DNA from: an uncultured Oscillibacter sp. | GTDB lineage: Bacteria; Bacillota; Clostridia; Oscillospirales; Oscillospiraceae | Length of the DNA: 40,849 nucleotides | Assembly: GCA_910585245.1 (NCBI GenBank) | Contig: CAJUCO010000024.1 | Location: 1-40,849, forward strand | Direction of reading: 5' to 3' | Shown here: positions 23,298-31,479 of the stretch, in pieces | How the letters are laid out: each line of letters begins with the position of its first letter | Numbering within the stretch: the first letter of the stretch is position 1 | Translations under genes and position numbers: made by a program | The notes under the pieces: model-generated | Databases searched by the model: none | Seen by the model: only the letters and a program-made list of their open reading frames with translations | Told to the model about the DNA's origin: nothing

Positions 23298-26200
23298 ATG
23301 GACAGCATTTGGGCAATTTTGGGTCTGGACCCTACGGAGGATGTTTCCACCATCAAACGGGCCTACGCCGAAAAGGCGAAGACCTGCCATCCGGAGGAGG
23401 ACCCGGAAGGGTTCTTGCGCCTGCGCAAGGCCTATCAGGCGGCGCTGGCCCATGGGGAGGAGGGAGAGGCCCCGCCTGCCGGACCGGAGGAACCGGAGGA
23501 CGAGGGCTGGACCCTTACAAATGGGCCTGTGCTCATCGACGAGGGGCCGAACCCCTATGGGGACCACGAGGCGGCGAAGGCATTTTTGAACCTTTACACC
23601 GGCAAGCAGCGGAAGAATCCACAGGCCTGGATGGACTACTTCACCTCCGGCGCGTTTTTGGACGTGGCTTGGGAGCGGCGTTTTGCGGCGCTTCTTTTGG
23701 AGCACGTGGTCCGTTTGGAGGCGGAGTACCCCCTGAACAGGGAGTTTTTGAACTGGTTGTATATCGTCTATCTCTTTACAGTCAGCTGGAAGGTGTACCT
23801 GGAGCCGGACGGCAGAGAGCGGAGGGACGACGTCTTCCAGCTGGAAAGAGACGCCCAGTTCGATGGACAGGAGTTCATCCTTGAGATTTTGAAGCGCGGA
23901 GCGAAGCCGAAGCCCTTCAAGGGCGTGGAGCAGGCGATGCGCAACAGCTTCGCGGAGTACCGCGCCCTGGTCCGTCTGGCGGAAAGTGGCGGCTGGGATG
24001 AGGAGAAGCTGAAGACGGCGGGGAAGATTCTGGAATTTTACATGATCAGCAACTTCCAGGATCGAAACCCCGGAACGACCCAGCGCCATCCGGCGGGGAT
24101 GCGCCTGATAGAGCACTTTTTCCGGCGCGACGGTCTTCCCAAGGAGCTCTACCGCATGGTCTGGCAGAAACTGGAGCTGAAAACCGCCGTTATGGGCCGG
24201 GCCAAACTCCTCTATGGCGGCCTCCGGGAGCGGGTGCTGGAGCAACTCCCCGGCATCATGGAGGGAGAGTTGGACATTCGCCGCCTGAACAGGGAATTTG
24301 AGACCTACCGCCAGAGGGTACGGGCGCTGGAGGAGACCGGAAGGCCGGAGGACTGGGAAACGGCCGGAGAGGAGACCAAGGCCTTTTTCGCCCGTCCGGA
24401 CTTCCAGAAGGCTTTGTGGGACCGGCGCTTTGCGGAAGAGCACATGAAGTACCATGTCCAGTGGAGCGGGGAGCACTTTTCCCAGGAAATCCTGGCCTTC
24501 TATGAAGGCCATCCGGAGGCCCCCTGTGCAAAGCAGCTGACGGTCTTAATGGACGGGGTCCTCCACCGCCGGGAGATTGAGCGATGGAACCAAGAGGACA
24601 AAAACGCCCCGGTTCCAGAGGGGAGACCGACTCTGAAAGACCGGCCCTTCCTTCGCCACTGGTTGAATACCGGCTTCTATCACGCGCAAAACCGGGATAC
24701 CGGAAACGCGCTTCTGGCGTACTTGAACCAGGAGCTGCCCTATCTCCCGGACTGGAGCTGGCGGTTTTTGGAAATGGATGACAACCCGGTTCCTGTGCCC
24801 AGGTCTGTGCTCTGTTCTCTGGACGAAGACCGCGTTGAGGTTTGCTTCCACCTTCGGTATATGAGCTTTCTTCTAAACGGCGAGCCGGTTTACCGCCCCT
24901 GCCTCCCCTGGGAGCGGGTGGCGGCGCTGGTGGACACGGACACGTTCTTCTTCCTTCTGCCCCTGACCACGGCGATTTATGACCGGTACGAAACCGTCAA
25001 AAAGGAAATCCTTCGCCGTCTGCCAGATACCGCCGCTCCGGAGGACGGCTGGGAGGATATCGCTGGGTGTCTTTCGGATCAGGTCTGCGGACTGCCCCGG
25101 CCCGACGCGGTGGGAATCGTCTCGGAGCAGGACGAAGAGGACGGGGAAGACGGGGAGGGCGAGGAAGACGCGGCAAGGCTGAGGCCTTCTTCTCTGCCGC
25201 CAGAGAGTGTCCTGCCCTTTGAAATCTTCGCCGAAAACGCGGAGCTGCTGTATGTCTGCGTCTGGTTTCAGCAGGATCAAATTCTGGCACTGTACCAGCA
25301 AACGCCCTATGGAAAAGAGATGGTCCGGGAGGGGCAGTATGACGCGCCGGACGCCGGGACCGCCGTGACCCTGGCCCGTCAGCTGATGGAGGAGCAGCTT
25401 TTCCCCAAGGGGCTGCCTATGGATGCGCTTCAAACTCTGCCGGAGGCGGTTTACGCCCAGTGGGATTACCGTGCGATCTGCCACGATACCTTCAAGCCCC
25501 AGTGGGGCAAGCCGGTGGAGCTGCTGGGGGAGGATGTCACCCGGGAAAAGCTGGAGGATCTGTTGACCCAGTTTGGCGAGGGACGGCTGGAGCGGCTGGA
25601 GTGGTCTTGGAGGACGACTTTGATGGAGGGGGAGAGACAGGGATATGAGCCTTTGCGGTCTCTGGTCTTTCTAAGGAGCGGCGGCGTGTATGCCTGCCTT
25701 TACTTCGATGATTTCCGAGGAGAGTCCTTCGCCCTTTTGGAGAGGCCGGAGACGTACGGAAAGGGCAAGGTCCGTTTTGATCCCTTCCGCAGTGGCAAGC
25801 TTTTCCGGGAGAATTTCCATCGGAGCTTTTACACCATCCGCCGGCAGCTGCGTGCCATTTTCAAGCAGGTCAGCTGGCCCAACGGGGTGCAGTACCGGGC
25901 GGGAATCTGGACTAGAGCCGTCAACGTGGACCACGGGCGGACCAAATACAATCTGGATAAGCAGCTTCTGGGGGGCTTTCCCATGGAGCGGGCCTGCAAC
26001 TGCCCGGACGCGCCGTTTTACTTCTCTGTGTACCCCAATTCCGCTGTGTTTGGAAGGGGAGAGGGCGGCGCGGAGACGCTGAAGATAACGGAGCTGAACC
26101 GGGCCCGTTTGCAAAAGGGGCTGAAAGCGTTTATAGAAGGCGGTTTTTCCAAGCTGCGGCTGACCTGGGGAGGAGAAGAGGGCCGGAGACGGCACATTGT

Positions 26201-26519
26201 GCTTCTCCAAGACGGCGGACGGTTTTTGATGGCCTGGATTTTGGAGGAAAAGCGGACGGTGGAATATCATGTGGCAGACCGGTGGACCTATCTGGATGTG
26301 GAGGGGAAGAAGTACCCCAAGGACACGTTTTTGGGCAGGCTCACCCCTGCCTACCTCATCCATGATCTGCCCGCTTTGCGGAACGCCCTGGACCTCTTGC
26401 TTGCGAATCTGGACCATCCGGCGCGTGTCACAGATCCCATGGGGGAATACGCCGGAGAGAAGCCGGTGAAACCCCGGCCCTATGAGGCGCTGTGGGCGGA
26501 GCTGGTAGGAGAGGGTTAG
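23298..26519 (+). CDS. Giant J-domain-like protein 2, tandem paralogue
   Basis: A 1073-aa paralogue of the preceding protein, starting 14 bp after its stop with GGAGG eight bases before the ATG. Its first 50 residues are identical to the first paralogue at 39 positions, including HPE at 31-33. Similarity continues throughout: LYTGKQRKNPQAWMDYFTS, RHPAGMRLIEHFFRRDGLP, MGRAKLLYGGLRE, PVYRPCLPWE, then weaker C-terminal matches around RRHIVLLQDGGRFLMAW. It has a strongly acidic insert near residues 608-628 (EQDEEDGEDGEGEED) not found in paralogue 1. No membrane span or catalytic motif is visible. The pair probably arose by tandem duplication and then diverged in client-binding parts. Confidence 0.85.
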   Translation: MDSIWAILGLDPTEDVSTIKRAYAEKAKTCHPEEDPEGFLRLRKAYQAALAHGEEGEAPPAGPEEPEDEGWTLTNGPVLIDEGPNPYGDHEAAKAFLNLYTGKQRKNPQAWMDYFTSGAFLDVAWERRFAALLLEHVVRLEAEYPLNREFLNWLYIVYLFTVSWKVYLEPDGRERRDDVFQLERDAQFDGQEFILEILKRGAKPKPFKGVEQAMRNSFAEYRALVRLAESGGWDEEKLKTAGKILEFYMISNFQDRNPGTTQRHPAGMRLIEHFFRRDGLPKELYRMVWQKLELKTAVMGRAKLLYGGLRERVLEQLPGIMEGELDIRRLNREFETYRQRVRALEETGRPEDWETAGEETKAFFARPDFQKALWDRRFAEEHMKYHVQWSGEHFSQEILAFYEGHPEAPCAKQLTVLMDGVLHRREIERWNQEDKNAPVPEGRPTLKDRPFLRHWLNTGFYHAQNRDTGNALLAYLNQELPYLPDWSWRFLEMDDNPVPVPRSVLCSLDEDRVEVCFHLRYMSFLLNGEPVYRPCLPWERVAALVDTDTFFFLLPLTTAIYDRYETVKKEILRRLPDTAAPEDGWEDIAGCLSDQVCGLPRPDAVGIVSEQDEEDGEDGEGEEDAARLRPSSLPPESVLPFEIFAENAELLYVCVWFQQDQILALYQQTPYGKEMVREGQYDAPDAGTAVTLARQLMEEQLFPKGLPMDALQTLPEAVYAQWDYRAICHDTFKPQWGKPVELLGEDVTREKLEDLLTQFGEGRLERLEWSWRTTLMEGERQGYEPLRSLVFLRSGGVYACLYFDDFRGESFALLERPETYGKGKVRFDPFRSGKLFRENFHRSFYTIRRQLRAIFKQVSWPNGVQYRAGIWTRAVNVDHGRTKYNLDKQLLGGFPMERACNCPDAPFYFSVYPNSAVFGRGEGGAETLKITELNRARLQKGLKAFIEGGFSKLRLTWGGEEGRRRHIVLLQDGGRFLMAWILEEKRTVEYHVADRWTYLDVEGKKYPKDTFLGRLTPAYLIHDLPALRNALDLLLANLDHPARVTDPMGEYAGEKPVKPRPYEALWAELVGEG

Positions 26520-26603
26520 GCTTTCAAAAGAGTTTGCCATGTTGAGGGGATTTTCCTAACTTGTGGGTTGAATGGCGGGGGAGATCCCTTCCCTCCGGTC
26601 AAA

Positions 26604-26632
26604 TCCGGTTTCCACGTTTTCGACAAACCGGA
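26604..26632. repeat. Hairpin with TTTTCGACA arm downstream of the J-like genes
   Basis: TCCGGTTT (26604-26611) pairs with AAACCGGA (26625-26632), 8 bp perfect, loop CCACGTTTTCGAC. It shares the CGTTTTCGACA-type right shoulder with the hairpin at 16110-16145, so the two may belong to one repeat family. It lies 85 bp after the operon's last stop and may end its transcript. Confidence 0.55.
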
Positions 26633-26734
26633 GCATACCAATTGACAGCCCTGTGAGCGAGTGCGGGAAGCTCCGCCGCGCCCCAAAGCCGGGAAGGGGC
26701 CGGTAGCCCCGGCGGGATAAGGTCGAGACGGCCC

Positions 26735-26757
26735 AAAATATTGTCATTTGATATTTT
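26735..26757 (+). promoter_or_regulatory. AT-rich inverted repeat before the small downstream gene
   Basis: AAAATAT (26735-26741) and ATATTTT (26751-26757) separated by 9 bp, ending seven bases before the AGGAGG of the next gene. It could be an operator or a weak leader hairpin. Confidence 0.4.
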
Positions 26758-26777
26758 AAGAAAGAGGAGGTTTTCTT

Positions 26778-27209
26778 ATGACCATCACAGAACTGGTAAA
26801 AAGCCGGCAGCAGCAGCGCATCGGAGAGCTGGGCCAGCAGCGGCAGGGGCATATCAATCCCTATGGAACCCCCGGCATGAGCCTGAACGGCCCGGAGGAC
26901 TGGCGGAAAATGGTCCCCGTGGACGAAAGCGTGGTGCGGCAGGTTAAGCAAATTGCCTTCGACCACATGAAGCAAGGCTTTGGAGTGAGCGACGGCGAAG
27001 ACATCAGCAAAGTTATCCAAGACTATACCATGTCCCTGCCGCCGGAGAAGCGGCTTAGCGCGTCCTGGACGCTAAATGAGATCTTCCACAGCGAGGCCAC
27101 CCGTCTGGGCGAGTTTGTCCACCGGCAGGACCCGGGCTGGGATTGGGGAAAGCCCTTTGATACCAGCATTTTGGACGGCTACCAACAGGGTGTGGATACA
27201 ACTGCATAA
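26778..27209 (+). CDS. Hypothetical protein, 143 aa
   Basis: I do not recognise a family. The protein is soluble and mostly helical: a Gln/Arg-rich N-terminus (VKSRQQQRIGELGQQRQGHINPYG), a middle segment (VRQVKQIAFDHMKQGFGVSDGEDISKVIQDYTMSLPPEKR) and a C-terminus rich in aromatic residues and glycine (PGWDWGKPFDTSILDGYQQGVDTTA). No signal peptide, membrane helix or metal motif. AAAGAGGAGG lies seven bases before ATG 26778. It is separated from the J-like genes by 258 bp that include two inverted repeats, so it may be independently regulated. Codon use is like that of its neighbours. It might be a client or accessory of the chaperone locus, but only position suggests that. Confidence 0.75.
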   Translation: MTITELVKSRQQQRIGELGQQRQGHINPYGTPGMSLNGPEDWRKMVPVDESVVRQVKQIAFDHMKQGFGVSDGEDISKVIQDYTMSLPPEKRLSASWTLNEIFHSEATRLGEFVHRQDPGWDWGKPFDTSILDGYQQGVDTTA

Positions 27210-27350
27210 AGCGAGGAGTGGATGAGAGACCCTTTCGGGGTAATGCCCTTTTCTCTGGCCGAGGGACGCGCTCCAAAACCGGCATGGTCCCCGGACTGGG
27301 GATGAATCTGTTTGCCAGGATGAAAAATGTCCGGCTCCAGCGATGAAAAG

Positions 27351-27390
27351 AGCCCTGGAGATCCCAAGAAAGTTTGGGGTCTCCAGGGCT
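27351..27390 (-). terminator. Terminator of the CorC-pair operon
   Basis: AGCCCTGGAGATCCCAA pairs with TTGGGGTCTCCAGGGCT, 17 bp including one T-G pair, loop GAAAGT. Read leftward it starts 12 bp after the CorC stop and is followed by CTTTTC; rightward it ends in AAAAAT. It may also serve the small rightward gene. Confidence 0.85.
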
Positions 27391-27401
27391 AAAAATATGG
27401 G

Positions 27402-28676
27402 TTACTTGGAATGGTTGTCCTCAGGTTCTTCGTTGACGACAATCCGGACTTGATCCACCCGGCGTTCGTCCATGGCAAGCACCGTAATGGTCAAACGATC
27501 ATAGGTAAAGCTATCGCCCACTTCCGGGAAACGGTCCAGCATTTCCGTGATCCAGCCGCCCAGGGTGGTATACTCGCTTTCAAATTCTTTGGGCTCGTAT
27601 TCCACCGCCTCAAAGGCGTCGTAGATATTCATATTGCCATCCAGCTGGAACTCGTTTTCCGACATTTCCGTGACGTCGTGCTCCACTTCGTCCGTTTCAT
27701 CGAAAATATCGCCCACGATTTCTTCCAGAATATCCTCCATGGTCACAAGTCCCATGGTGCCGCCAAAGCCATCCAACACGATGGCCATGTTACAGTGCTC
27801 CTCCCGCATTTCCCGGAGCATATCAGAAATGTTTTTGGTCATATGGACGAACTTAGGTTCGCTCATCAGGGAGGAGAGGTCTTCCGTACCACAGTTTTCC
27901 GTTCCCATGGCAAATTTCAACAGCTGGTTGACGTTGACAATGCCAACGATGTGATCCAGATTTCCCTTGTACAGGGGGATGCGGGTGTAATGGGAGATGC
28001 TTTCGTCCGCCAGCAGGGTTTCCACACTGGCGTCCACGCTAAAGGCCACCATATCCACCCGGGGAATCATGATCTCATGGGCTGTGATGTCCGAAAATTC
28101 GATGACGGATTTGATGAGCTCGCTTTCGGACTCTGTGATCACACCCTCGTCCTGGATGGACTCCACCACCATTACCAGCTCCTCGTCAGTCATGGAGGGC
28201 TCGGTCTCTTCCGGGGTCCAGAGCTTTGCCAGGGAGTCCACCGCTTTGGTGACAATCCAGACCACGGGTTTGAAGATGGTAATGAAGAACTTCAAAGGAG
28301 CGCTGTACACCAGCACCAAGCGGTTGCAATACTCTGCCGCCATGATTTTGGGAATGATCTCACCGAAAATCAGCAGGATGATGGTGGTGATGAACTCGGC
28401 GTACATCTGGCCCTTTCGGGGGTCGAAGCTGAGGGCCAGGGTGGTGATTACAGCGGTGGTGGCGATGTTCACCAGGTTATTCCCCACCAGCACCGTGGAG
28501 AGTGTTTCCGTATAGTGGTCATTGATCTCCTGGGCGCGGATGGCGCTTTTATCTCCCGCCTCCGCTTTGGAGCGGAGCTTGTGGCGGCTGGCGGAGTTAT
28601 AGGCGATTTCCGCAGAGGAGAAGAAGGCGGAGCCGGTGACCAAAACCACCACGGCAATCATTAAAATGGTCGTCAT
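27402..28676 (-). CDS. HlyC/CorC-type CNNM-CBS membrane protein (2nd of pair)
   Basis: A 424-aa member of the CorC/HlyC family, linked to magnesium and other divalent-cation homeostasis. Order: CNNM/DUF21 transmembrane domain (residues about 1-190, three to four helices, beginning MTTILMIAVVVLVTGSAFFSSAEIAYNS with the conserved FFSSAEIA); two CBS domains (about 205-325: HEIMIPRVDMVAF, HYTRIPLYKGNLDHIVGIVNVNQLL, VLDGFGGTMGLVTMEDILEEIVGDI); and a C-terminal CorC_HlyC domain (about 345-420: GWITEMLDRFPEVGDSFTYDRLTITVLAMDERRVDQVRI). The start ATG overlaps the upstream paralogue's stop by 4 nt. Transport direction and cation cannot be told from sequence. Confidence 0.93.
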   Translation of the reverse strand: MTTILMIAVVVLVTGSAFFSSAEIAYNSASRHKLRSKAEAGDKSAIRAQEINDHYTETLSTVLVGNNLVNIATTAVITTLALSFDPRKGQMYAEFITTIILLIFGEIIPKIMAAEYCNRLVLVYSAPLKFFITIFKPVVWIVTKAVDSLAKLWTPEETEPSMTDEELVMVVESIQDEGVITESESELIKSVIEFSDITAHEIMIPRVDMVAFSVDASVETLLADESISHYTRIPLYKGNLDHIVGIVNVNQLLKFAMGTENCGTEDLSSLMSEPKFVHMTKNISDMLREMREEHCNMAIVLDGFGGTMGLVTMEDILEEIVGDIFDETDEVEHDVTEMSENEFQLDGNMNIYDAFEAVEYEPKEFESEYTTLGGWITEMLDRFPEVGDSFTYDRLTITVLAMDERRVDQVRIVVNEEPEDNHSK

Positions 28677-29737
28677 GCGCCGGCCACCTCCTTGCAGTCT
28701 TCTTGGATCTCCTGGAGGGGAGAGACGTCGGTTTCTTCGGTGGTTTCAGTTTCCTCCTGGTCCCAAATGTCGCCCACCAGAGACTCCAGAATGTCCTCCA
28801 TGGTGACAAGACCCAGGGTCCCGCCCCATTTGTCCAGCACCACCGCTATGTGCAGCTTGCGCCGGCACATCTCATGGAAAAGGCTGTGGATATCCATATC
28901 CGACTGGATGAAATAGGGCTCGGTCATAACCTCCTCCAAAGAGCACATCCCCTTTTGGTGGAGGCGGAGCATATATGTTTTTGTATTCAGGATGCCGACG
29001 ATATGGTCCATGTCCGGATCGTAGACCGGCAGACGGGAAAAGGTTGCCTGTCGGATTTTTTCCTGATAGATCTCCTCCGGGTCCCGCCGGTCAATGCCGG
29101 TGATGTGGACGCGGGGAGTAAGTACGTCGTATACGGTGATATCAGAAAAATCCAGGGCCGATTGGATCAGCTCGCTCTCTTCAGATTCCAGAGCGCCCTC
29201 ATCCTCGATGGTCTCAATCATGGACTTGAAATCGTCCTCCGTCATGCTGGGCTCTTCGCTTTTTGAGGAGAGAATCCGCTTTAATCCGTTGCTCAAAACA
29301 GTGAAACAAAGGGCCACTGGCGTGAGGACGAGCATCAGAGCATACAAGATGCCGGATACTGCCTCGGCGACCCGGTCACTGTTTGCTTTGGCAATGCTCT
29401 TGGGGATTGTCTCGCTGAAAATGAAGATGACTAGGGTCATCACAACGGTGGAAATCAGCGATCCATAGGAGCCAAACCACTGAATCGCCAGCACTGTGGC
29501 GCTGGACGTGGCCATGACGTGGATGACGTTGTTTCCGATTAAGAGCGTTACCAAAGCCTTGTCAAAGCGGTCCAGAATTTTTTCCACCCGCTTGGCGCTG
29601 GCCTCTCCATCCTCCGCTCGGCTCTTTATACGGACCCGGTTGCAGTTGGAGAAGGCAGTCTCAGACCCCGCAAAGAACCCGCCCAACAAGACCAGGGCGG
29701 CAATCAATATACATCGGGGAATTATGTCGTCGTTCAT
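28673..29737 (-). CDS. HlyC/CorC-type CNNM-CBS membrane protein (1st of pair)
   Basis: A 354-aa paralogue of the downstream gene: CNNM domain (LIAALVLLGGFFAGSETAFSNCNRVRIKSRAEDG, with GSETA matching the SSAEIA turn), LLIGNNVIHVMATSSATVLA, then two CBS domains (YDVLTPRVHITGI, FSRLPVYDPDMDHIVGILNTKTYML, VLDKWGGTLGLVTMEDILESLVGDI). Unlike its neighbour it ends just after the second CBS domain and lacks the C-terminal CorC_HlyC domain; the tail is a short acidic, Thr-rich stretch. The frame is open to 29797, but ATG 29737 has AAGGAGG ten bases ahead (29748-29754) and gives the family-like N-terminus. The two proteins may pair, one bearing the domain the other lacks. Confidence 0.92.
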   Translation of the reverse strand: MNDDIIPRCILIAALVLLGGFFAGSETAFSNCNRVRIKSRAEDGEASAKRVEKILDRFDKALVTLLIGNNVIHVMATSSATVLAIQWFGSYGSLISTVVMTLVIFIFSETIPKSIAKANSDRVAEAVSGILYALMLVLTPVALCFTVLSNGLKRILSSKSEEPSMTEDDFKSMIETIEDEGALESEESELIQSALDFSDITVYDVLTPRVHITGIDRRDPEEIYQEKIRQATFSRLPVYDPDMDHIVGILNTKTYMLRLHQKGMCSLEEVMTEPYFIQSDMDIHSLFHEMCRRKLHIAVVLDKWGGTLGLVTMEDILESLVGDIWDQEETETTEETDVSPLQEIQEDCKEVAGA

Positions 29738-29761
29738 TCTGAAGAAACCTCCTTGTTTAGG

Positions 29762-29820
29762 TCGAACCTGTCCGGTTCGAGAATGGGCGGTCTGCATAAG
29801 ACCCTGCTAAGGGGCCTTAG
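29762..29820 (-). promoter_or_regulatory. Structured leader of the CorC operon
   Basis: The roughly 95-nt leader between promoter and start contains two hairpins: CTAAGG-GG-CCTTAG (29807-29820) and TCGAACC-TGTCC-GGTTCGA (29762-29780), the latter seven bases from the AAGGAGG. Folding could modulate translation. It does not match the M-box or yybP-ykoY manganese riboswitch as I know them. Confidence 0.4.
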
Positions 29821-29843
29821 TGGAACCGCCGTGATTATGCTAC

Positions 29844-29872
29844 ATGATAAACGATCTTGCCTATATTTTCAA
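29844..29872 (-). promoter_or_regulatory. Promoter of the CorC-pair operon
   Basis: Read leftward: TTGAAA (29872-29867), exact 17-bp spacer, TATCAT (29849-29844). -35 is 5/6 and -10 5/6 to consensus. Confidence 0.7.
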
Positions 29873-29910
29873 GATCTTTTCGAAAAACAGAGGAAAGATT
29901 TGCCGGAACC

Positions 29911-29950
29911 GGAGGGCCCGCAGGAAGGTACGACTCCCCACAGGCCCTCC
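29911..29950 (-). terminator. Hairpin after tctA
   Basis: GGAGGGCC and GGCCCTCC form an 8-bp stem with a 24-nt loop, 20 bp after the tctA stop. There is no immediate T-run in the leftward direction, so termination strength is uncertain. Confidence 0.5.
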
Positions 29951-29969
29951 AAAGGTGTTTTACAAACTG

Positions 29970-31463
29970 TCAGTTGGTCTTTTTGGCCCGGAGTTTGCCG
30001 GTGATATCGCCCCAGAAGGGAGCAATGAGCATGATGATGTCGATGGCCAGCAAAGCCAAGGGCAGGGGCTGGAGCAAGGCGTTTAGGCCATTGCCCTTCA
30101 TAATGATGATGGCGCGGCGCAGGTCGATCTCGGCGGACTTGCCCAGAACAAAGGCCAGCACGAACGGCGCCATGGGAATGCCGGTGCGGTCCATGTAGTA
30201 ACCCACCACGCCGAAGAAGAGGACGATGATCATGTCAAAGGGCAGGTTGCGGTAGCTGAACGCACCCAACATACAAAGGGCGGCAATGACAGGAATAAGC
30301 ACATTGCTGGGGACCTTGGTAATTTTGGCGTAGTACTTGGCGCCGAACATACCGAAGATCAGGATGAAGAAGTTGGCCATCAGCATGGAGAAAATCAAGC
30401 CGTAGGCCGTTTTGGCGTTTTCGGTGAAAAGGCGGCTGCCGGGAGCCAAACCGTGGATCAAGAGGCCGCCAAGGAATAGGGCCGAAGTGGCGTTGCCGGG
30501 GATGCCCAGGGTCAGTAGGGGGATCAGAGAGCCGCCCACCACGCCGTTGTTGGCGGCGGAGACGGTGGCAAGACCCTTGGGATTGCCCTTGCCAAAGGAG
30601 CTGGGATCGGGGTCCGCCCGCCGGGCCATGTTATAGCTCAGGCCTGCGGCCACTGTGGTACCGGCGGCGGGAATGATGCCCACAATGGTTCCGATGATGG
30701 AGGAGCGGATGGTTTCGAAGGTGATGAACTTCATCTCCTTCTTGTCCAGCCACACACTGCCTCGCATGGCTTCCTCGCCGATGACGATGGACTTCCGGTT
30801 CTCCTGCACCAGGACGAACACCTGGGAGAAGGCGAACATACCCAGAACCACCGGCAGCAGAGGCAGCTCGTCATAAATGCCGGGGATGCCGAAGGTAAAG
30901 CGGGGCATTCCGGTAATGCCGTCCATACCAATCAAGGAGCAAAGGAAGCCCAGGCAGGCGCTCATCAGACCCTTCAAGGCCCGATCCTTCACAATGCCGA
31001 TGATGATGATAATGCCCATCATAATGGTGAGGAACAGCTCCAGAGGGCCAAACTTGGTGGCGATGGTAGCCAGGGGGGGGGCAATGAACATCAGCGCCAG
31101 GCATCCCACCACGCCGCCGACAAAGGAGGAAAGGGTGGTCACGCCGATGGCCTTCAGGCCCTGTCCCTTCAGGGTCATGGGATAGCCGTCCAGGGTCATA
31201 AAGAGAGAGTCTGAGGTACCGGGGGTGTTTACCAACACGGCGGTGATGTTTCCGCCGTAAGCGCCGGTAACGTAGATTGCGCCCAGAGCCGCCAGAGCGG
31301 CCACGGGAGACAGGGAAAAGGTCAGGGGCAGGAAGATGCCGATGCCGGTGTCGGCGGACATACCGGGCAGGGCGCCCAGGATGACGCCAACCGTGGCGCC
31401 GATGACCAGCCACATGAACGTTGTGGGCTCAAAAATTTGAGCGAAATAAGATAACATTTCCAT
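29970..31463 (-). CDS. tctA: Tripartite tricarboxylate transporter large permease TctA
   Basis: The 497-aa large membrane subunit of a TTT-family transporter, which imports carboxylates with a periplasmic-type binding protein and an ion gradient. About 11-12 hydrophobic segments are visible. Family landmarks are near the N-terminus: GATVGVILGALPGMSADTGIGIFLPLTF (the glycine-rich ALPG motif), TGAYGGNITAVLVNTPGTSDS, and later GIIPAAGTTVAAGLSY and LLTLGIPGNATSALFLGG, the internal repeat. It begins 16 bp after tctB with an AGGTACG-like ribosome site. The substrate of the system is unknown; TTT members carry citrate, tartrate, aromatic acids and others. It is the last gene of the leftward six-gene run. 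Confidence 0.95.
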   Translation of the reverse strand: MEMLSYFAQIFEPTTFMWLVIGATVGVILGALPGMSADTGIGIFLPLTFSLSPVAALAALGAIYVTGAYGGNITAVLVNTPGTSDSLFMTLDGYPMTLKGQGLKAIGVTTLSSFVGGVVGCLALMFIAPPLATIATKFGPLELFLTIMMGIIIIIGIVKDRALKGLMSACLGFLCSLIGMDGITGMPRFTFGIPGIYDELPLLPVVLGMFAFSQVFVLVQENRKSIVIGEEAMRGSVWLDKKEMKFITFETIRSSIIGTIVGIIPAAGTTVAAGLSYNMARRADPDPSSFGKGNPKGLATVSAANNGVVGGSLIPLLTLGIPGNATSALFLGGLLIHGLAPGSRLFTENAKTAYGLIFSMLMANFFILIFGMFGAKYYAKITKVPSNVLIPVIAALCMLGAFSYRNLPFDMIIVLFFGVVGYYMDRTGIPMAPFVLAFVLGKSAEIDLRRAIIIMKGNGLNALLQPLPLALLAIDIIMLIAPFWGDITGKLRAKKTN

Positions 31464-31479
31464 TTCCGTACCTCCAGTC

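Noticed and set aside
26556..27020. 154-aa leftward frame in the gap and across the 143-aa gene
   Set aside because: No ribosome site or family features; the rightward gene has a strong AGGAGG and better coding character.
27411..28664. 417-aa rightward frame across the CorC gene
   Set aside because: Antisense shadow, His/Gly-rich, fully inside a recognised gene.
29738..29840. Known magnesium or manganese riboswitch in the CorC leader
   Set aside because: Leader is too short and lacks the conserved elements; only simple hairpins are visible.
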